Part shown: positions 25,337 through 35,699 of the stretch, piece by piece | Layout of the letters: the number at the start of each line of letters is the position of its first letter | Numbering within the stretch: the stretch's first letter is position 1 | Source: Enterococcus alishanensis | Lineage (GTDB): Bacteria; Bacillota; Bacilli; Lactobacillales; Enterococcaceae | DNA length: 64,000 nt | Assembly (NCBI RefSeq): GCF_019218635.1 | Contig: NZ_JAHUZB010000002.1 | Span: forward strand, 434,001 to 498,000 | Direction of reading: 5' to 3' | Program-made: the position numbers and the translations under genes | Notes under the pieces: model-generated | What the model saw: the letters and a program-made list of their open reading frames with translations, nothing else | Databases searched by the model: none | Told to the model about the DNA's origin: nothing

Positions 25337-27970
25337 ATGAAAAAATTAAGTAGTACAGAAGTAAGACAAATGTTTTTAGACTTCTTTAAATCAAAAGGAC
25401 ATATGATTGAGCCAAGTGCACCGCTAGTACCAGTCAATGATCCAACATTATTATGGATTAATTCCGGTGTTGCAACCTTGAAGAAATATTTTGATGGTTC
25501 AGTGACACCAGAAAATCCCCGGATTGCTAATGCACAAAAATCAATTCGAACGAATGATATTGAAAATGTAGGAAAAACTGCTCGCCACCATACCATGTTT
25601 GAAATGTTAGGGAACTTTTCAATCGGTGATTATTTCAAAGAAGATGCGATTGCTTGGGCTTGGGAATTTTTAACTTCACCTGATTGGATGGCTTTCGATC
25701 CTGAACTTTTATACGCAACTGTTTATCCAGAAGATAAAGAAGCTAAAAGAATCTGGTTAGAAGAAATTGGATTACCGGAAGATCATGTTGTTGAAATTGC
25801 TGATAATTTTTGGGATTTAGGCGCGGGACCAAGTGGACCGGATTCAGAAATTTTTTATGATCGCGGAGAAGCGTTTAATGACTTAACAGAAGATGATCCA
25901 GAAAATTATCCTGGCGGAGAAAATGAACGCTATTTAGAAATTTGGAATTTGGTATTTTCTGAATTTAATCATACTCCTCAAGGTACTTATGAACCATTAC
26001 CCCATAAAAATATTGATACGGGAATGGGACTTGAAAGAATGGTCTCAATTATTCAAGATGCACCAACCAACTTTGAAACAGATTTATTTTTACCAATCAT
26101 TGCTAAAGTGGAAGAATTAAGCGGTAAAAAGTACGGTGTAGATAAACAGTTGGATATCTCTTTTAAAGTTATTGCTGATCATATTCGTTCTTTGGCTTTT
26201 GCGATTGGAGATGGCGCTCTACCTTCAAATGAAGGCCGTGGGTATGTATTGCGCCGTTTGTTAAGACGAGCAGTGATGCATGGACAAAAGTTAGGCATTC
26301 AATCTGCCTTTTTATATCAACTAGTGCCAGTTGTTGGTGAAATTATGGTGGGTTACTATCCTGAAGTGCAACAACAAAAAGAATTCATTGAAAAAGTAGT
26401 TAAAAATGAAGAAGAACGCTTCCACGAAACTATCAATGAAGGCTTAAGCATGTTAAATAATGTGTTAGCAGAACTAAAAGAAAATAATCAAACTATTTTA
26501 GATGGCCAAACAATTTTCAAATTATATGATACTTTTGGATTTCCAGTGGAGCTGACTGAAGAAGTTGCTGAAGATAATGGTTTAAAAGTTGATCATGCCG
26601 GCTTTGAAACTGAAATGCAAGCACAAAAAGAACGAGCAAGAGCAGCACGAACAACTGAAAAATCAATGGGTGTGCAAACTGCTTTATTAGGAGATATTAA
26701 AGTGGATAGTCAATTTGTTGGTTACGATCAACTAAATATTGAAGGTAAATTAGAAGTGATTATCGCAACAGATGCTATTGTTTCTTCGGTTGATACAGGA
26801 AGCGCTCAATTGATTTTTAATCAAACACCATTTTATGCGGAGATGGGTGGACAAGTTGCTGATCACGGAACAATTACTGATTCTGAAGGAAATTTGGTTG
26901 CCAATGTAACGGATGTTCAAAAGGCACCTAATGGTCAACCCCTACACACAGTAGAAGTTGTCTCTCCGTTAGTTGAAGGAAATACTTATTTCTTAAACGT
27001 TAATCAAAAAATGCGAAATAAAATCATTAAAAATCATACTGCGACTCATTTACTTCATAAAGCTTTAAAAGAAGTCTTAGGTGATCATGCCAATCAAGCT
27101 GGATCATTAGTAGCACCAAAACATTTACGTTTTGATTTTAGCCATTTTGGTCAAGTTACCACTGATGAACTAAAAGAAATGGAAAAAATTGTTAATCAAA
27201 AAATTTGGGAAGCTATTCCTGTCGTGACAATCGAAACTGATATTGATTCAGCGAAAAATATGGGTGCAATGGCATTGTTTGGCGAAAAATATGGTCACGA
27301 TGTCCGCGTAGTGAATATTGGTGACTGGTCAATTGAATTATGTGGTGGAACCCATGTGAGCAATACAGAAGATATTGGACTTTTCAAAATCGTTTCAGAA
27401 TCGGGAATTGGTGCTGGTGTTCGCCGGATTGAAGCCTTGACCGGTCAAGAAGCTTACGAAGCATTCCGTCAAGAAGAAGAACAATTGATTTCTGTGGCTC
27501 AAATTGTAAAATCGCCTCAATTAAAAGAAGTTGTAAACAAAACAGAACAATTACAACAACAATTAAAAGAAATTCAAAAAGAAAATGAACAGCTGGCGAC
27601 AAAATTAGCCAATCAACAGGCTGGTGATGTCTTCAAAGATGTCAAAGAAATTAATGGCACATCAGTGATTACAGCCAAAGTCAATGTGAAAGATATGAAT
27701 CAACTGAGACAATTGGCCGACCAATGGAAGCAAAAAGAATTATCGGATGTTTTAGTTTTAGGAACAATTCAGGGAGAAAAAGTGAATTTGTTAGCTGCTA
27801 TGACCCCAAGTGCAATTGAAAAAGGCTACAAGGCCGGAGATTTGATCAAGCTGATTGCACCAAAAGTTGGCGGAGGTGGAGGCGGCCGCCCGGATATGGC
27901 CCAAGCAGGCGGAAAAAATCCAGCTGGCTTAGCAGAAGCATTGGCAGAAGTAACAAATTATTTAGCGTAA
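25337..27970 (+). CDS. alaS: Alanyl-tRNA synthetase
   Basis: An 877-residue class II synthetase that charges tRNA-Ala and edits mischarged Ser/Gly. The catalytic domain begins [20 protein letters not shown] and holds the class II motifs (for example [18 protein letters not shown] in the motif 2 region and GMGLERM in motif 3). The editing domain has the zinc ligands HTATHLLH and CGGTH. A coiled region rich in Gln/Glu/Lys (about 715-760) precedes the glycine-rich C-Ala domain ([16 protein letters not shown]). ATG 25337 follows AAGGAG. Expression is controlled by the T-box. Confidence 0.98.
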   Translation: MKKLSSTEVRQMFLDFFKSKGHMIEPSAPLVPVNDPTLLWINSGVATLKKYFDGSVTPENPRIANAQKSIRTNDIENVGKTARHHTMFEMLGNFSIGDYFKEDAIAWAWEFLTSPDWMAFDPELLYATVYPEDKEAKRIWLEEIGLPEDHVVEIADNFWDLGAGPSGPDSEIFYDRGEAFNDLTEDDPENYPGGENERYLEIWNLVFSEFNHTPQGTYEPLPHKNIDTGMGLERMVSIIQDAPTNFETDLFLPIIAKVEELSGKKYGVDKQLDISFKVIADHIRSLAFAIGDGALPSNEGRGYVLRRLLRRAVMHGQKLGIQSAFLYQLVPVVGEIMVGYYPEVQQQKEFIEKVVKNEEERFHETINEGLSMLNNVLAELKENNQTILDGQTIFKLYDTFGFPVELTEEVAEDNGLKVDHAGFETEMQAQKERARAARTTEKSMGVQTALLGDIKVDSQFVGYDQLNIEGKLEVIIATDAIVSSVDTGSAQLIFNQTPFYAEMGGQVADHGTITDSEGNLVANVTDVQKAPNGQPLHTVEVVSPLVEGNTYFLNVNQKMRNKIIKNHTATHLLHKALKEVLGDHANQAGSLVAPKHLRFDFSHFGQVTTDELKEMEKIVNQKIWEAIPVVTIETDIDSAKNMGAMALFGEKYGHDVRVVNIGDWSIELCGGTHVSNTEDIGLFKIVSESGIGAGVRRIEALTGQEAYEAFRQEEEQLISVAQIVKSPQLKEVVNKTEQLQQQLKEIQKENEQLATKLANQQAGDVFKDVKEINGTSVITAKVNVKDMNQLRQLADQWKQKELSDVLVLGTIQGEKVNLLAAMTPSAIEKGYKAGDLIKLIAPKVGGGGGGRPDMAQAGGKNPAGLAEALAEVTNYLA

Positions 27971-27976
27971 AAAAAT

Positions 27977-28012
27977 GTAACAAGAAGGGGAGGTCTTTCT
28001 TGTTACTTTTTT
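27977..28012 (+). terminator. alaS terminator
   Basis: GTAACAAGAA (27977-27986) pairs with TTCTTGTTAC (27997-28006), then TTTTTT. The 3' arm also contains the -35 of the cls promoter. Confidence 0.87.
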
Positions 28013-28028
28013 CTTTTCTAGGTATAAT
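28000..28028 (+). promoter_or_regulatory. cls promoter
   Basis: TTGTTA (28000-28005) and TATAAT (28023-28028) with a 17-base spacer, embedded in the end of the alaS terminator. Confidence 0.65.
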
Positions 28029-28065
28029 TTTCTGAAGATAGATGAAAATCAGGAGAGTGAAAAAA

Positions 28066-29529
28066 GTGGGGTTATTAGAACAAGCAATTCTTATTTTATA
28101 TATTGTCAACTGTATCATTGCAGCCATTACTATTTTTAGAAAGCCACGTAGTATTACAACTATTTTAGCTTGGTTGTTAACGTTATTCTTCTTACCAGTC
28201 GTGGGTTTTTTATTATACGCCTTTTGTGGCCGCGGACTGGATCGGACAGTAGCTAGAAGATTTAATTATGAAAAAGAAAATCAACCGCGAGAAATCTATC
28301 AAATGGTTCAGGTTGATAATTTAACAGTTCCAAATTACAATACACCGGATCAATTGTTACCGGCAGCAAGATCATTAATTCGTTTTTTTGATAACTTAGA
28401 TAAGGCACCCGTTTCTTATCGTAATAATATTCAATTTTTTTATGATGGCACCGAAAAATTTGAACATTTATTTGAGGATTTAAGAGCAGCAAAAAATAAT
28501 ATTCACGTTGAATACTATGCATTTTTTAACGATAAAATTGGTAATCGCTTTTTGCGAATACTAGAGGAAAAAGCAGACCAAGGCGTAGAAGTTCGTCTGA
28601 TTTATGATCCATGGGGCTCACCTAAAACAAATAAGGCCTTTTTTGCTAAATTAAGAGAAAAAGGTGGTAAAGTCACTCCTTTTATTACTTCGAAAGATAT
28701 TATTGCCAAAACGCGTTTAAACTATCACTTGCATCGAAAATTAGTCATTATAGATGGTTCGATTGGTTGGACCGGTGGTTTTAATGTTGGTGATCAATAT
28801 TTAGAAACAACGAAACGTTTTGGCTACTGGCGTGACACACACGGACGAATTGTCGGCACGGGTAGTTTTACCTTACAAGAAATTTTTATCCGTGATTGGA
28901 ATGTTTCTGTTTCTAATGATGCAGATCGTTTAGATTACCTTCCACAATATTTTGTTTTGCCAGAAGAACCAATTGAAACGGGTGTAGCGATGCAAGTTGT
29001 CGCAGATGGCCCCGACTCTGAAGCACAAATTATCAAAGATGGTTTTGTCCGCTTAATTCTATCTGCCGAAAAAAGTGTATGGATTCAGAGTCCGTATTTA
29101 GTACCAGATGAAACAATGATATCCGCAATACTAATTGCAGTACGTTCAGGAATTGATGTCCGTATTATGGTGCCAGATAAACCAGATCATCCTTTTATTT
29201 ATCGGGCAACACAATACTATGCTAATTATTTGCATCAGCGAGGCGTTAAAATTTATCATTACAGCAAAGGATTCGTTCATGCTAAAACGATGGTGATTGA
29301 TGATGAATTAGCAACCTTTGGATCAACTAACCAAGATATTCGCAGTTATGAACTAAATTTTGAAGTAAGTAGTTTTATTTATGATCCAAAAATTGCAGAA
29401 GAATTTAAAGCAGTCTTTGAAGCAGATATACAAGATTCCGTATTATTAACAGATGAGATGATTGCCAATCAATCTTTCTGGCTGAACTTTAAGCAGAAAT
29501 TTTCTCGTTTATTATCACCGATTCTTTAA
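28066..29529 (+). CDS. cls: Cardiolipin synthase (PLD family)
   Basis: A 487-residue membrane enzyme joining two phosphatidylglycerols into cardiolipin. Two N-terminal membrane segments (about 4-24 and 34-56) precede two phospholipase-D HKD motifs, HLHRKLVIIDGS and FVHAKTMVIDDE, each followed by Gly-Gly or Gly-Ser and Asn (GGFNVGD, GSTNQD). The GTG at 28066 lies eight bases after AGGAGAG; earlier in-frame codons overlap this ribosome site. Its end overlaps the converging rnh gene by 15 bases. Confidence 0.94.
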   Translation: MGLLEQAILILYIVNCIIAAITIFRKPRSITTILAWLLTLFFLPVVGFLLYAFCGRGLDRTVARRFNYEKENQPREIYQMVQVDNLTVPNYNTPDQLLPAARSLIRFFDNLDKAPVSYRNNIQFFYDGTEKFEHLFEDLRAAKNNIHVEYYAFFNDKIGNRFLRILEEKADQGVEVRLIYDPWGSPKTNKAFFAKLREKGGKVTPFITSKDIIAKTRLNYHLHRKLVIIDGSIGWTGGFNVGDQYLETTKRFGYWRDTHGRIVGTGSFTLQEIFIRDWNVSVSNDADRLDYLPQYFVLPEEPIETGVAMQVVADGPDSEAQIIKDGFVRLILSAEKSVWIQSPYLVPDETMISAILIAVRSGIDVRIMVPDKPDHPFIYRATQYYANYLHQRGVKIYHYSKGFVHAKTMVIDDELATFGSTNQDIRSYELNFEVSSFIYDPKIAEEFKAVFEADIQDSVLLTDEMIANQSFWLNFKQKFSRLLSPIL

Positions 29530-29919
29530 AGCTTTTTGTAATCCTTGGCGGGCCAAATGGTCTGCCCCTTTATTTTTACTCTCAGGAATCCATTGCAAAA
29601 CTAATAATGAAAAAAGTGGGCTTTTTTGGTTAAACTCCTTTAAATAAGACAAGAAAAGATTGTTTTTTGTTGAATTTTGGTCTAAAATTTTTATTGCAGT
29701 CTTGCTGTCTGAATATAAAAGAATGGAATCATTCCGCCAGTCTTTTTCAATTAAATAATCTAGAGCCCTTAAAATAATTTCCAGTTCGGCTTCGTGATTG
29801 GATCCGGCAGTCAAAATATAATTTAATTGAATCTGTTCTTGATCTTTTATAATGACAATCCCACCGCCACTTTTTTTTAATTGTGGATTGGTAGCGGCAT
29901 CAGTAAATATTTTAATCAT
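29515..29919 (-). CDS. RNase HI-family protein
   Basis: A 134-residue RNase H fold with all four acidic residues in place: D in KIFTDAATNP, E in SNHEAELEII, D in LYSDSKTAI and D in NKGADHLARQG. It should cleave RNA in RNA-DNA hybrids, as do the short RNase HI-like proteins (YpeP type) of Firmicutes. AAGGTG precedes ATG 29919 on the minus strand. It is divergent from ebsA and its 3' end overlaps cls. Confidence 0.9.
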   Translation of the reverse strand: MIKIFTDAATNPQLKKSGGGIVIIKDQEQIQLNYILTAGSNHEAELEIILRALDYLIEKDWRNDSILLYSDSKTAIKILDQNSTKNNLFLSYLKEFNQKSPLFSLLVLQWIPESKNKGADHLARQGLQKALKNR

Positions 29920-29949
29920 TTTATCACCTTTGAAAAGTTAGGAGTCTAC

Positions 29950-30384
29950 ATGAAGAAAAAGCGCTACTTTTGGCAACCTGAATTATCAATTTCCATCATT
30001 TTATGGTCCTTAACTTTTATATTTTTATTTTATGGACTTATCATATCATTAGAGAGTAATAAAATATATTGGAAGGGCAATCTCTTTATCGGCTTGTTTC
30101 TAATTATGTTTGTTTTAAGTTGTCATCGTTTCTTTATTTTGACTGAAAAAAGATTGGTCATTCGTTATGCTTTGTTGTGGCGAAAAAAAGAAATATTTTA
30201 TGATGATATTGATCAAGTAGTTGTCAGAAAAGATGGTTTGATGATTAAACAAAAAGGTTTAAATGGACATACTCGTCACATGATGAGTAAAAAACAAAAA
30301 GACCGCTTTTTAGCGGACTTAATAAAAAATCATTCAGATATGGTAATAACAAGTGAACAAGATCAAAAGCTCAGTCATGACTGA
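29950..30384 (+). CDS. ebsA: EbsA-family membrane protein
   Basis: A 144-residue protein with two membrane segments (about 13-33 and 41-60) after a basic start, then a PH-like beta-rich cytosolic part (EKRLVIRYALLWRKKEIFYD...). The opening KKKRYFWQPELSISIILWS fits the EbsA family, first described in E. faecalis near genes affecting aggregation-substance binding; its biochemical function is not settled. GGAG precedes ATG 29950. The last residues, KLSHD, are encoded by a palindromic terminator shared with the converging csp gene. Confidence 0.8.
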   Translation: MKKKRYFWQPELSISIILWSLTFIFLFYGLIISLESNKIYWKGNLFIGLFLIMFVLSCHRFFILTEKRLVIRYALLWRKKEIFYDDIDQVVVRKDGLMIKQKGLNGHTRHMMSKKQKDRFLADLIKNHSDMVITSEQDQKLSHD

Positions 30385-30392
30385 GCTTTTTT
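30365..30392. terminator. Palindromic bidirectional terminator inside two coding ends
   Basis: A perfect 26-base palindrome, AAAAGCTCAGTCA followed by its complement (30365-30390), lies across the final codons of both ebsA (plus) and csp (minus). A runs on the left and T runs on the right allow termination in both directions. Confidence 0.85.
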
Positions 30393-30580
30393 ACGTTGGT
30401 TGCTTGCGGTCCCCTAGCACCTTCAACAATATCAAAAGAGACGACTTCATCCGCTTTTAATGACTTAAATCCTGAATCCAAAATACCGGTAAAATGTACA
30501 AATATTTCTTGGTCATCCTGGTAAACAATAAAACCATACCCTTTGTGATCATCAAACCACTTAACGATTCCCTGATTCAT
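30371..30580 (-). CDS. Cold-shock-domain protein
   Basis: A 69-residue single-domain nucleic-acid-binding protein. RNP1 is KGYGFI in VKWFDDHKGYGFI and RNP2 is IFVHFTGI. It differs from ordinary CspA proteins (usually KWFNxxKGFGFI and VFVHFSAI) at several places, including DDH for NAE and a His-Phe-Thr-Gly, so it is a divergent paralogue. ATG 30580 is preceded by GGGGTG on the minus strand. It ends in KLSHD, the same five residues as the converging ebsA product. Confidence 0.9.
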   Translation of the reverse strand: MNQGIVKWFDDHKGYGFIVYQDDQEIFVHFTGILDSGFKSLKADEVVSFDIVEGARGPQATNVKKLSHD

Positions 30581-30680
30581 GGTACCCACCCCTTATTAAG
30601 TCTACACCTATTATAATGTAAGGGTTTTAAAATTGCGAATGAAATTGTCAATTTTGAATAGTGTTTTTCCCGGCTAAATT

Positions 30681-30689
30681 TGCTAGAAT
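30681..30689 (+). promoter_or_regulatory. fhs promoter (extended -10)
   Basis: TG-C-TAGAAT (30681-30689) is an extended -10 with a weak upstream -35 (TGTTTT at 30662-30667), 45 bases before fhs. Confidence 0.5.
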
Positions 30690-30734
30690 ATGAATGAACA
30701 AAAAATAATTTTAGATTCTTGGAAGGGGCGTACT

Positions 30735-32408
30735 ATGAAGACTGATATTGAGATTTCTCAAGATGCAACTTTACTACCTATTAATGAAATTGCTGAAAAA
30801 CTTGGCTTAAAAGATGATGATTTAGAATTACATGGCAAATATAAAGCAAAGATCGAGTTTTCAGCTTTAAATCGTTTAAAAGAAAATCCCAAAGGAAAGT
30901 TAATTTTAGTTACTTCGATTAATCCAACGCCAGCAGGCGAAGGAAAATCAACAGTAACGATTGGTTTAGGAGATGCCTTAAATAAAATTGGAAAAAATAC
31001 TGTGATTGCTTTACGTGAACCATCCCTTGGTCCAGTTATGGGAATTAAAGGCGGTGCCACTGGTGGCGGTTACGCACAAGTATTACCAATGGAAGATATA
31101 AATTTACACTTTACTGGTGACATGCACGCAATTACAACAGCTAATAATGCATTGTCAGCTCTACTAGACAATCATATTCATCAAGGAAATGAATTAAATA
31201 TTGATCCTCGTCGTGTCATCTGGAAACGAGTAGTGGATTTAAATGACCGTGAGTTACGTTTTATTACGGTCGGTTTAGGTGGACCAATCAATGGTGTACC
31301 AAGAGAAGATGGTTTTGATATTACAGTCGCTTCAGAAATTATGGCTATCTTATGTTTATCGACTGATATTGAAGATTTAAAAAATCGTTTGGCAAATATT
31401 GTCGTTGCTTATACTTACGATAAAGAACCTGTGACAGTTGGTGATTTAAAAATTCAAGGTGCTTTAGCCTTAGTCTTAAAGGATGCTATCAAACCCAATC
31501 TAGTTCAAACAATTTATCATACGCCAGCATTTGTTCACGGTGGCCCTTTTGCTAATATTGCCCATGGCTGTAATAGTATTTTAGCAACGCAAACTGCCCT
31601 GCATTGTGGAGATTATGTTGTCACTGAAGCCGGTTTTGGGGCTGATTTGGGTGGCGAGAAATTTTTAGACATTAAAGTTCCAAGTTTAGGTAAAGCACCA
31701 GACGCAGTTGTGATTGTTGCAACGATTCGTGCCCTTAAAATGCACGGTGGTGTAACCAAAAATGATTTGTCAGCAGAAAATCTTGAAGCTTTAAAAACTG
31801 GTTTTGCTAATTTAGCGAAACATATTGAAAATATGCAAAAGTATAATTTGCCAGTTGTTGTGGCGATTAATGAATTTATTAGTGACACAGAAAAGGAAAT
31901 TGAATTATTAAGAGAGTTATGCGCAGCTTTTGGTGTGAAAGTCGAACGGACAGCTGTATGGGAAAAAGGTGCTGAAGGTGGCATTGATTTAGCCCAGACG
32001 GTAGTTGAAACGATTGCTACTAATGAACAAACTTTCCGATCAATCTTTAAACATGATGATGACAATATTGAAGAAAAAGTTGAAGCAATTGTGGAAGAAA
32101 TTTATGGTGGAAATGAAGTAAATTATTCTAAAAAAGCGATGCAGCAATTGGCAACTTTTAAAAAATATGGTTGGGATCGTTTGCCAGTTTGTATGGCTAA
32201 AACCCAATATTCATTATCAGATGATCCAACTAAACTTGGTGCGCCTAGTGACTTTAGTGTAACTATACGTGAATTTGTTCCTAAAATTGGTGCTGGATTT
32301 ATTGTTGCTTTAACGGGTGATGTGATGACAATGCCTGGCTTGCCCAAGAAACCAGCTGCTTTAAACATGGATATAGATTCTAATGGTGACGCTATCGGAT
32401 TGTTTTAA
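30735..32408 (+). CDS. fhs: Formate-tetrahydrofolate ligase
   Basis: A 557-residue ATP-dependent enzyme that makes 10-formyl-THF from formate and THF, feeding one-carbon units to purine and formyl-Met synthesis. The P-loop is [18 protein letters not shown], and [20 protein letters not shown] and the C-terminal [15 protein letters not shown] are family signatures. ATG 30735 follows GGAAGGGG. Monocistronic, with its own promoter and a terminator. Confidence 0.97.
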   Translation: MKTDIEISQDATLLPINEIAEKLGLKDDDLELHGKYKAKIEFSALNRLKENPKGKLILVTSINPTPAGEGKSTVTIGLGDALNKIGKNTVIALREPSLGPVMGIKGGATGGGYAQVLPMEDINLHFTGDMHAITTANNALSALLDNHIHQGNELNIDPRRVIWKRVVDLNDRELRFITVGLGGPINGVPREDGFDITVASEIMAILCLSTDIEDLKNRLANIVVAYTYDKEPVTVGDLKIQGALALVLKDAIKPNLVQTIYHTPAFVHGGPFANIAHGCNSILATQTALHCGDYVVTEAGFGADLGGEKFLDIKVPSLGKAPDAVVIVATIRALKMHGGVTKNDLSAENLEALKTGFANLAKHIENMQKYNLPVVVAINEFISDTEKEIELLRELCAAFGVKVERTAVWEKGAEGGIDLAQTVVETIATNEQTFRSIFKHDDDNIEEKVEAIVEEIYGGNEVNYSKKAMQQLATFKKYGWDRLPVCMAKTQYSLSDDPTKLGAPSDFSVTIREFVPKIGAGFIVALTGDVMTMPGLPKKPAALNMDIDSNGDAIGLF

Positions 32409-32414
32409 AGAATT

Positions 32415-32446
32415 AACTGACTTAGAAAACTAAGTCAGTTTTTTTA
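32415..32446 (+). terminator. fhs terminator
   Basis: AACTGACTTA (32415-32424), loop GAAAAC, TAAGTCAGTT (32431-32440), T run. Confidence 0.9.
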
Positions 32447-32506
32447 TGTTGTAAGCAAATAGTTTGTGGTAAAATAAAAAAATGCAAAAAACAAGGAGGA
32501 ACTAAT

Positions 32507-33253
32507 TTGAATACTGTATCTGTCGGAAGCACTGTTATTGGAGCGGGCAAACCAAAAGTAATCGTGCCAATCGTTGGTAAAACGCGAGAGGAAATCTTAT
32601 CTGAAGCAAAAATTGCAAAGGATAGTCAGTGTGATATTGTTGAATGGCGGATAGATCATTTTTCAGAAATTTTAGATTTTGAAGCTGCTGCTGATTTTTG
32701 TCAAGAGGTAAAGGCTGCGGTCGACCTACCATTGTTAGTAACTTTTCGAACGTTAAAAGAAGGTGGCGTTCGTCCTATGGCAGATGATGATTATTTTGAA
32801 ATGTACCATGCCTTTATTAAAGCAGGTCATTTTGATTTAATGGATGTAGAATTATTTATGCCAGCAGAAAGTGTAAATATTTTAGTAGAAACATTGCATA
32901 AAAATAATAAATATGTCGTGATGTGCAATCATGATTTTGATCAGACACCAGCTAAAATAGAAATCATTAATCGTTTAAAAATGATGCAAGAAAAAAATGC
33001 TGACATCTGTAAAATTGCTGTTATGCCAAAATCAATTGCGGATGTTATTACTTTATTAGATGCAACCCAAGAAATGTATACGGAGTACGCAGATCGTCCA
33101 TTAATTACGATGTCTATGGGTAAATTGGGAGTGGTTTCTCGCATATCAGGTGAGACTTTTGGCTCTGCAGCAACCTTTGGTGCAGCAAAAGAAGCTTCGG
33201 CACCTGGTCAATTAGCGGTGAAAGAATTAAAAGAAATTTTAGCAACTTTATAA
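32507..33253 (+). CDS. aroD: 3-dehydroquinate dehydratase, type I
   Basis: A 248-residue shikimate-pathway enzyme that dehydrates 3-dehydroquinate through a Schiff-base lysine. DIVEWRIDHF (Glu/Arg), the His of VMCNHDFD (general base) and the lysine of ADICKIAVMPKS match type I enzymes; TMSMGKLGVVSRISGETFGS closes the barrel. TTG 32507 is seven bases after AAGGAGG. A likely extended -10, TG-G-TAAAAT (32467-32475), gives it its own transcript, away from the aroC operon at 60 kb. Confidence 0.96.
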   Translation: MNTVSVGSTVIGAGKPKVIVPIVGKTREEILSEAKIAKDSQCDIVEWRIDHFSEILDFEAAADFCQEVKAAVDLPLLVTFRTLKEGGVRPMADDDYFEMYHAFIKAGHFDLMDVELFMPAESVNILVETLHKNNKYVVMCNHDFDQTPAKIEIINRLKMMQEKNADICKIAVMPKSIADVITLLDATQEMYTEYADRPLITMSMGKLGVVSRISGETFGSAATFGAAKEASAPGQLAVKELKEILATL

Positions 33254-33259
33254 AATTTT

Positions 33260-33289
33260 AGCTTAGGAAAATTCCTAAGCTCTTTTTTT
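33260..33289 (+). terminator. aroD terminator
   Basis: AGCTTAGGAA (33260-33269), two-base loop core, TTCCTAAGCT (33272-33281), then CTTTTTTT. Confidence 0.9.
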
Positions 33290-33333
33290 GTCTTTTTTTG
33301 AATAAATTCTCAAAAAAAATTAATAAAAAATCA

Positions 33334-33399
33334 TTGACTTATTCGTTTTGTCACTCTATAATCTAAAATTATAAATTGATTAAAATGAATTTTTATACA
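33334..33399 (+). promoter_or_regulatory. argCJBD promoter with ARG box
   Basis: TTGACT (33334-33339) and TATAAT (33357-33362) are spaced by 17 bases. TGAATTTTTATACA (33386-33399) matches the ArgR operator pattern TGAAT-N4-ATTCA with one substitution and sits about 18 bases after the expected start of transcription, so ArgR/AhrC bound with arginine would repress. No second clear box is seen. Confidence 0.78.
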
Positions 33400-33427
33400 T
33401 TATTGATTTTTGAGAGAGGTGTCTTAT

Positions 33428-34459
33428 TTGAAAGTAGCAATTATCGGTGTAACTGGCTATAGTGGCTTGGAATTAGTCCGACTATTAAAAAATCACCCAA
33501 AAGTAGAAATTGTTTCACTGCATAGTCATTCACAAAATAACCAAGATATCTCCAATGTTTATCCACATTTAAAAAGAATAATTGATTTAACATTAGAAGA
33601 AATTAATCCTAAAAAAATCATGGCAACAGCTGATTTAGTTTTTTTTGCAACACCTTCAGGAATCTCAAAAGACTTAGCAGCTGATTTTTCGGAAAATAAT
33701 TTTCCGATGATTGATTTGTCAGGAGATTTTCGCTTAAAAGAAATTGGCGCATATGAAAAATGGTATCAAAAAGAACCAGCAAGTCCAGCTATCCTGTCGA
33801 AAGCAGAATATGGCTTAGCAGATTTAAATAGTGAATATTCTAGTAATTTTATTGCAAATCCAGGTTGTTATGCCACTTGTGCCTTATTATCACTAGCGCC
33901 ATTAGTTCAAGAAAAATGGATTGATCCTGATAGTATTATTATTGATGGCAAATCCGGCCTATCAGGTGCTGGAAAAAATCTTAGTGTTGCAGCTCATTTT
34001 GAAGAAGCCCATGACAATATGAGTTTATATAAAATGAACAGTCATCAACATATCCCAGAAATTGTTCAACAATTAAAAAGTTGGGATAAAAGTATTCCAG
34101 CTATTCAGTTTTCAACGTCACTTATTCCAGTTTCGAGAGGCATTTTTATGACAAGTTATCTAAAAGCCAAAAGAAAATTAACAACAAGTCAAGTTCATCA
34201 ACTTTATCAAAGTTTTTATCAAGATAAACCATTTATTCGTGTACAAGCTGAGAACCAGTTTCCTTCAATCAAACAAGTTGTTGGCTCTAATTATTGTGAT
34301 ATTGGTGTTGCTTTTAATGAGGCTACTAATGTGATCACTGTTGTTTCAGTCTTAGATAACTTAGTTAAAGGAGCGGCTGGACAAGCTATTCAAAATTTGA
34401 ATCATTTAATGAAAATACCTGAGATAACTGGTCTAGATTTTGTACCAGTTTATCCATAA
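33428..34459 (+). CDS. argC: N-acetyl-gamma-glutamyl-phosphate reductase
   Basis: A 343-residue NADPH enzyme, third step of ornithine synthesis. The Rossmann motif is IIGVTGYSGLELVRLL and the catalytic cysteine is in NPGCYATCALLSL. TTG 33428 gives the canonical start MKVAIIGVTGYSG; the frame is open further upstream but the ribosome site GAGAGGTG (33413-33420) sets the TTG. First gene of argCJBD, behind the ARG box. Confidence 0.96.
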   Translation: MKVAIIGVTGYSGLELVRLLKNHPKVEIVSLHSHSQNNQDISNVYPHLKRIIDLTLEEINPKKIMATADLVFFATPSGISKDLAADFSENNFPMIDLSGDFRLKEIGAYEKWYQKEPASPAILSKAEYGLADLNSEYSSNFIANPGCYATCALLSLAPLVQEKWIDPDSIIIDGKSGLSGAGKNLSVAAHFEEAHDNMSLYKMNSHQHIPEIVQQLKSWDKSIPAIQFSTSLIPVSRGIFMTSYLKAKRKLTTSQVHQLYQSFYQDKPFIRVQAENQFPSIKQVVGSNYCDIGVAFNEATNVITVVSVLDNLVKGAAGQAIQNLNHLMKIPEITGLDFVPVYP

Positions 34460-34470
34460 GGAGAAAGCCA

Positions 34471-35664
34471 ATGAAAATTATCGATGGAAAAATAGATGCC
34501 CCTAAGGGATTCTTCGCAACCGGATTACATGCCGGATTAAAACATACGAAAAAAGATTTAGGAATCGTTCTGTCGGAAGTTCCTGCTCAAGCAGCTGGGG
34601 TTTTCACGACAAACCAAGTTAAAGCAGCCCCAATTTATGTAACAAAGGAAGCATTGAGCGATGGAATTCTGCAAGCAATTATTGTCAATTCAGGTTTTGC
34701 TAATGCCTGTACTGGTGCTATTGGTTTAGAAGATGCAAAAACAACACAACAATATTTAGCTGAAAAGTTAGGTATTGCTGCCGACAAAATTGCTGTAGCA
34801 TCTACTGGTGTAATCGGAAAAGTGTTACCAATGAAAAAAATCAAAGCTGGAATAGATGTTTTTAATTTAAATCAGTCAGAACCGCAAGCATTTCATGAAG
34901 CCATTTTGACTACGGATAAAGCAACCAAAGAAGTAGCAGTGACAGACGTGATTAATGGCGTTGAGGTTACTATGGCAGGAGTTGCTAAAGGATCTGGCAT
35001 GATTCATCCCAATATGGCTACGATGTTGTCTTTTATTACAACAGATGCTTTTATTTCAAATGATTTGGTGCAAGAAATTTTATCAGAAAAAACAGAAGTG
35101 ACCTATAACCAAATTACCGTTGATGGTGATACTTCTACTAATGACATGGTCTTAGTTCTGGCCAACGGTTTGGCTGAGAATCCGGAAATTGAGAAAGGTA
35201 CTGAAGCCTATCAGAAATTTGCAGCGATGCTTGATTATGTGTCAGCGGAATTAGCCAAGAAGATTGCTAAGGATGGAGAAGGTGCAACAAAATTAATTGA
35301 AGTGGAAGTTACTGGTGCGTCAGATTCATTAGCGGCACGTCTGATTGCAAAAAAAGTAGTTGGTTCGTCTTTAGTTAAAACAGCAATGTTTGGTGAAGAT
35401 CCTAATTGGGGCAGAATTATTTGCGCAGTTGGATATGCAGAGACCTTAATTGATCCTAATAAGATTGATATGTGGATTGGACAGCAGCAATTGTTAAAAC
35501 AAAGTCAACCGCAGGAATTTGATCAAACGATTATGAAAGAAATTTTAGCTAATGAAACTATTAAGATTTTGATTGATTTAAATGTAGGAACGGAATCAGG
35601 AAAAGCTTGGGGTTGCGATTTAACTTATAAATATGTCGAAATTAATGCTTTATACCATACTTAA
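34471..35664 (+). CDS. argJ: Ornithine acetyltransferase / glutamate N-acetyltransferase
   Basis: A 397-residue enzyme that recycles acetyl from N-acetylornithine to glutamate, making the pathway cyclic (it may also use acetyl-CoA). It is made as a precursor that self-cleaves before the nucleophilic Thr in KGSGMIHPNMATML, which is present. GDTSTNDMVLVLANG and GEDPNWGRIICAVGYA are further family motifs. GGAG precedes ATG 34471, 11 bases after argC. Confidence 0.96.
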   Translation: MKIIDGKIDAPKGFFATGLHAGLKHTKKDLGIVLSEVPAQAAGVFTTNQVKAAPIYVTKEALSDGILQAIIVNSGFANACTGAIGLEDAKTTQQYLAEKLGIAADKIAVASTGVIGKVLPMKKIKAGIDVFNLNQSEPQAFHEAILTTDKATKEVAVTDVINGVEVTMAGVAKGSGMIHPNMATMLSFITTDAFISNDLVQEILSEKTEVTYNQITVDGDTSTNDMVLVLANGLAENPEIEKGTEAYQKFAAMLDYVSAELAKKIAKDGEGATKLIEVEVTGASDSLAARLIAKKVVGSSLVKTAMFGEDPNWGRIICAVGYAETLIDPNKIDMWIGQQQLLKQSQPQEFDQTIMKEILANETIKILIDLNVGTESGKAWGCDLTYKYVEINALYHT

Positions 35665-35699
35665 AATATTTTAGCGGGGAAGCTAAGGGAGCGGATATC

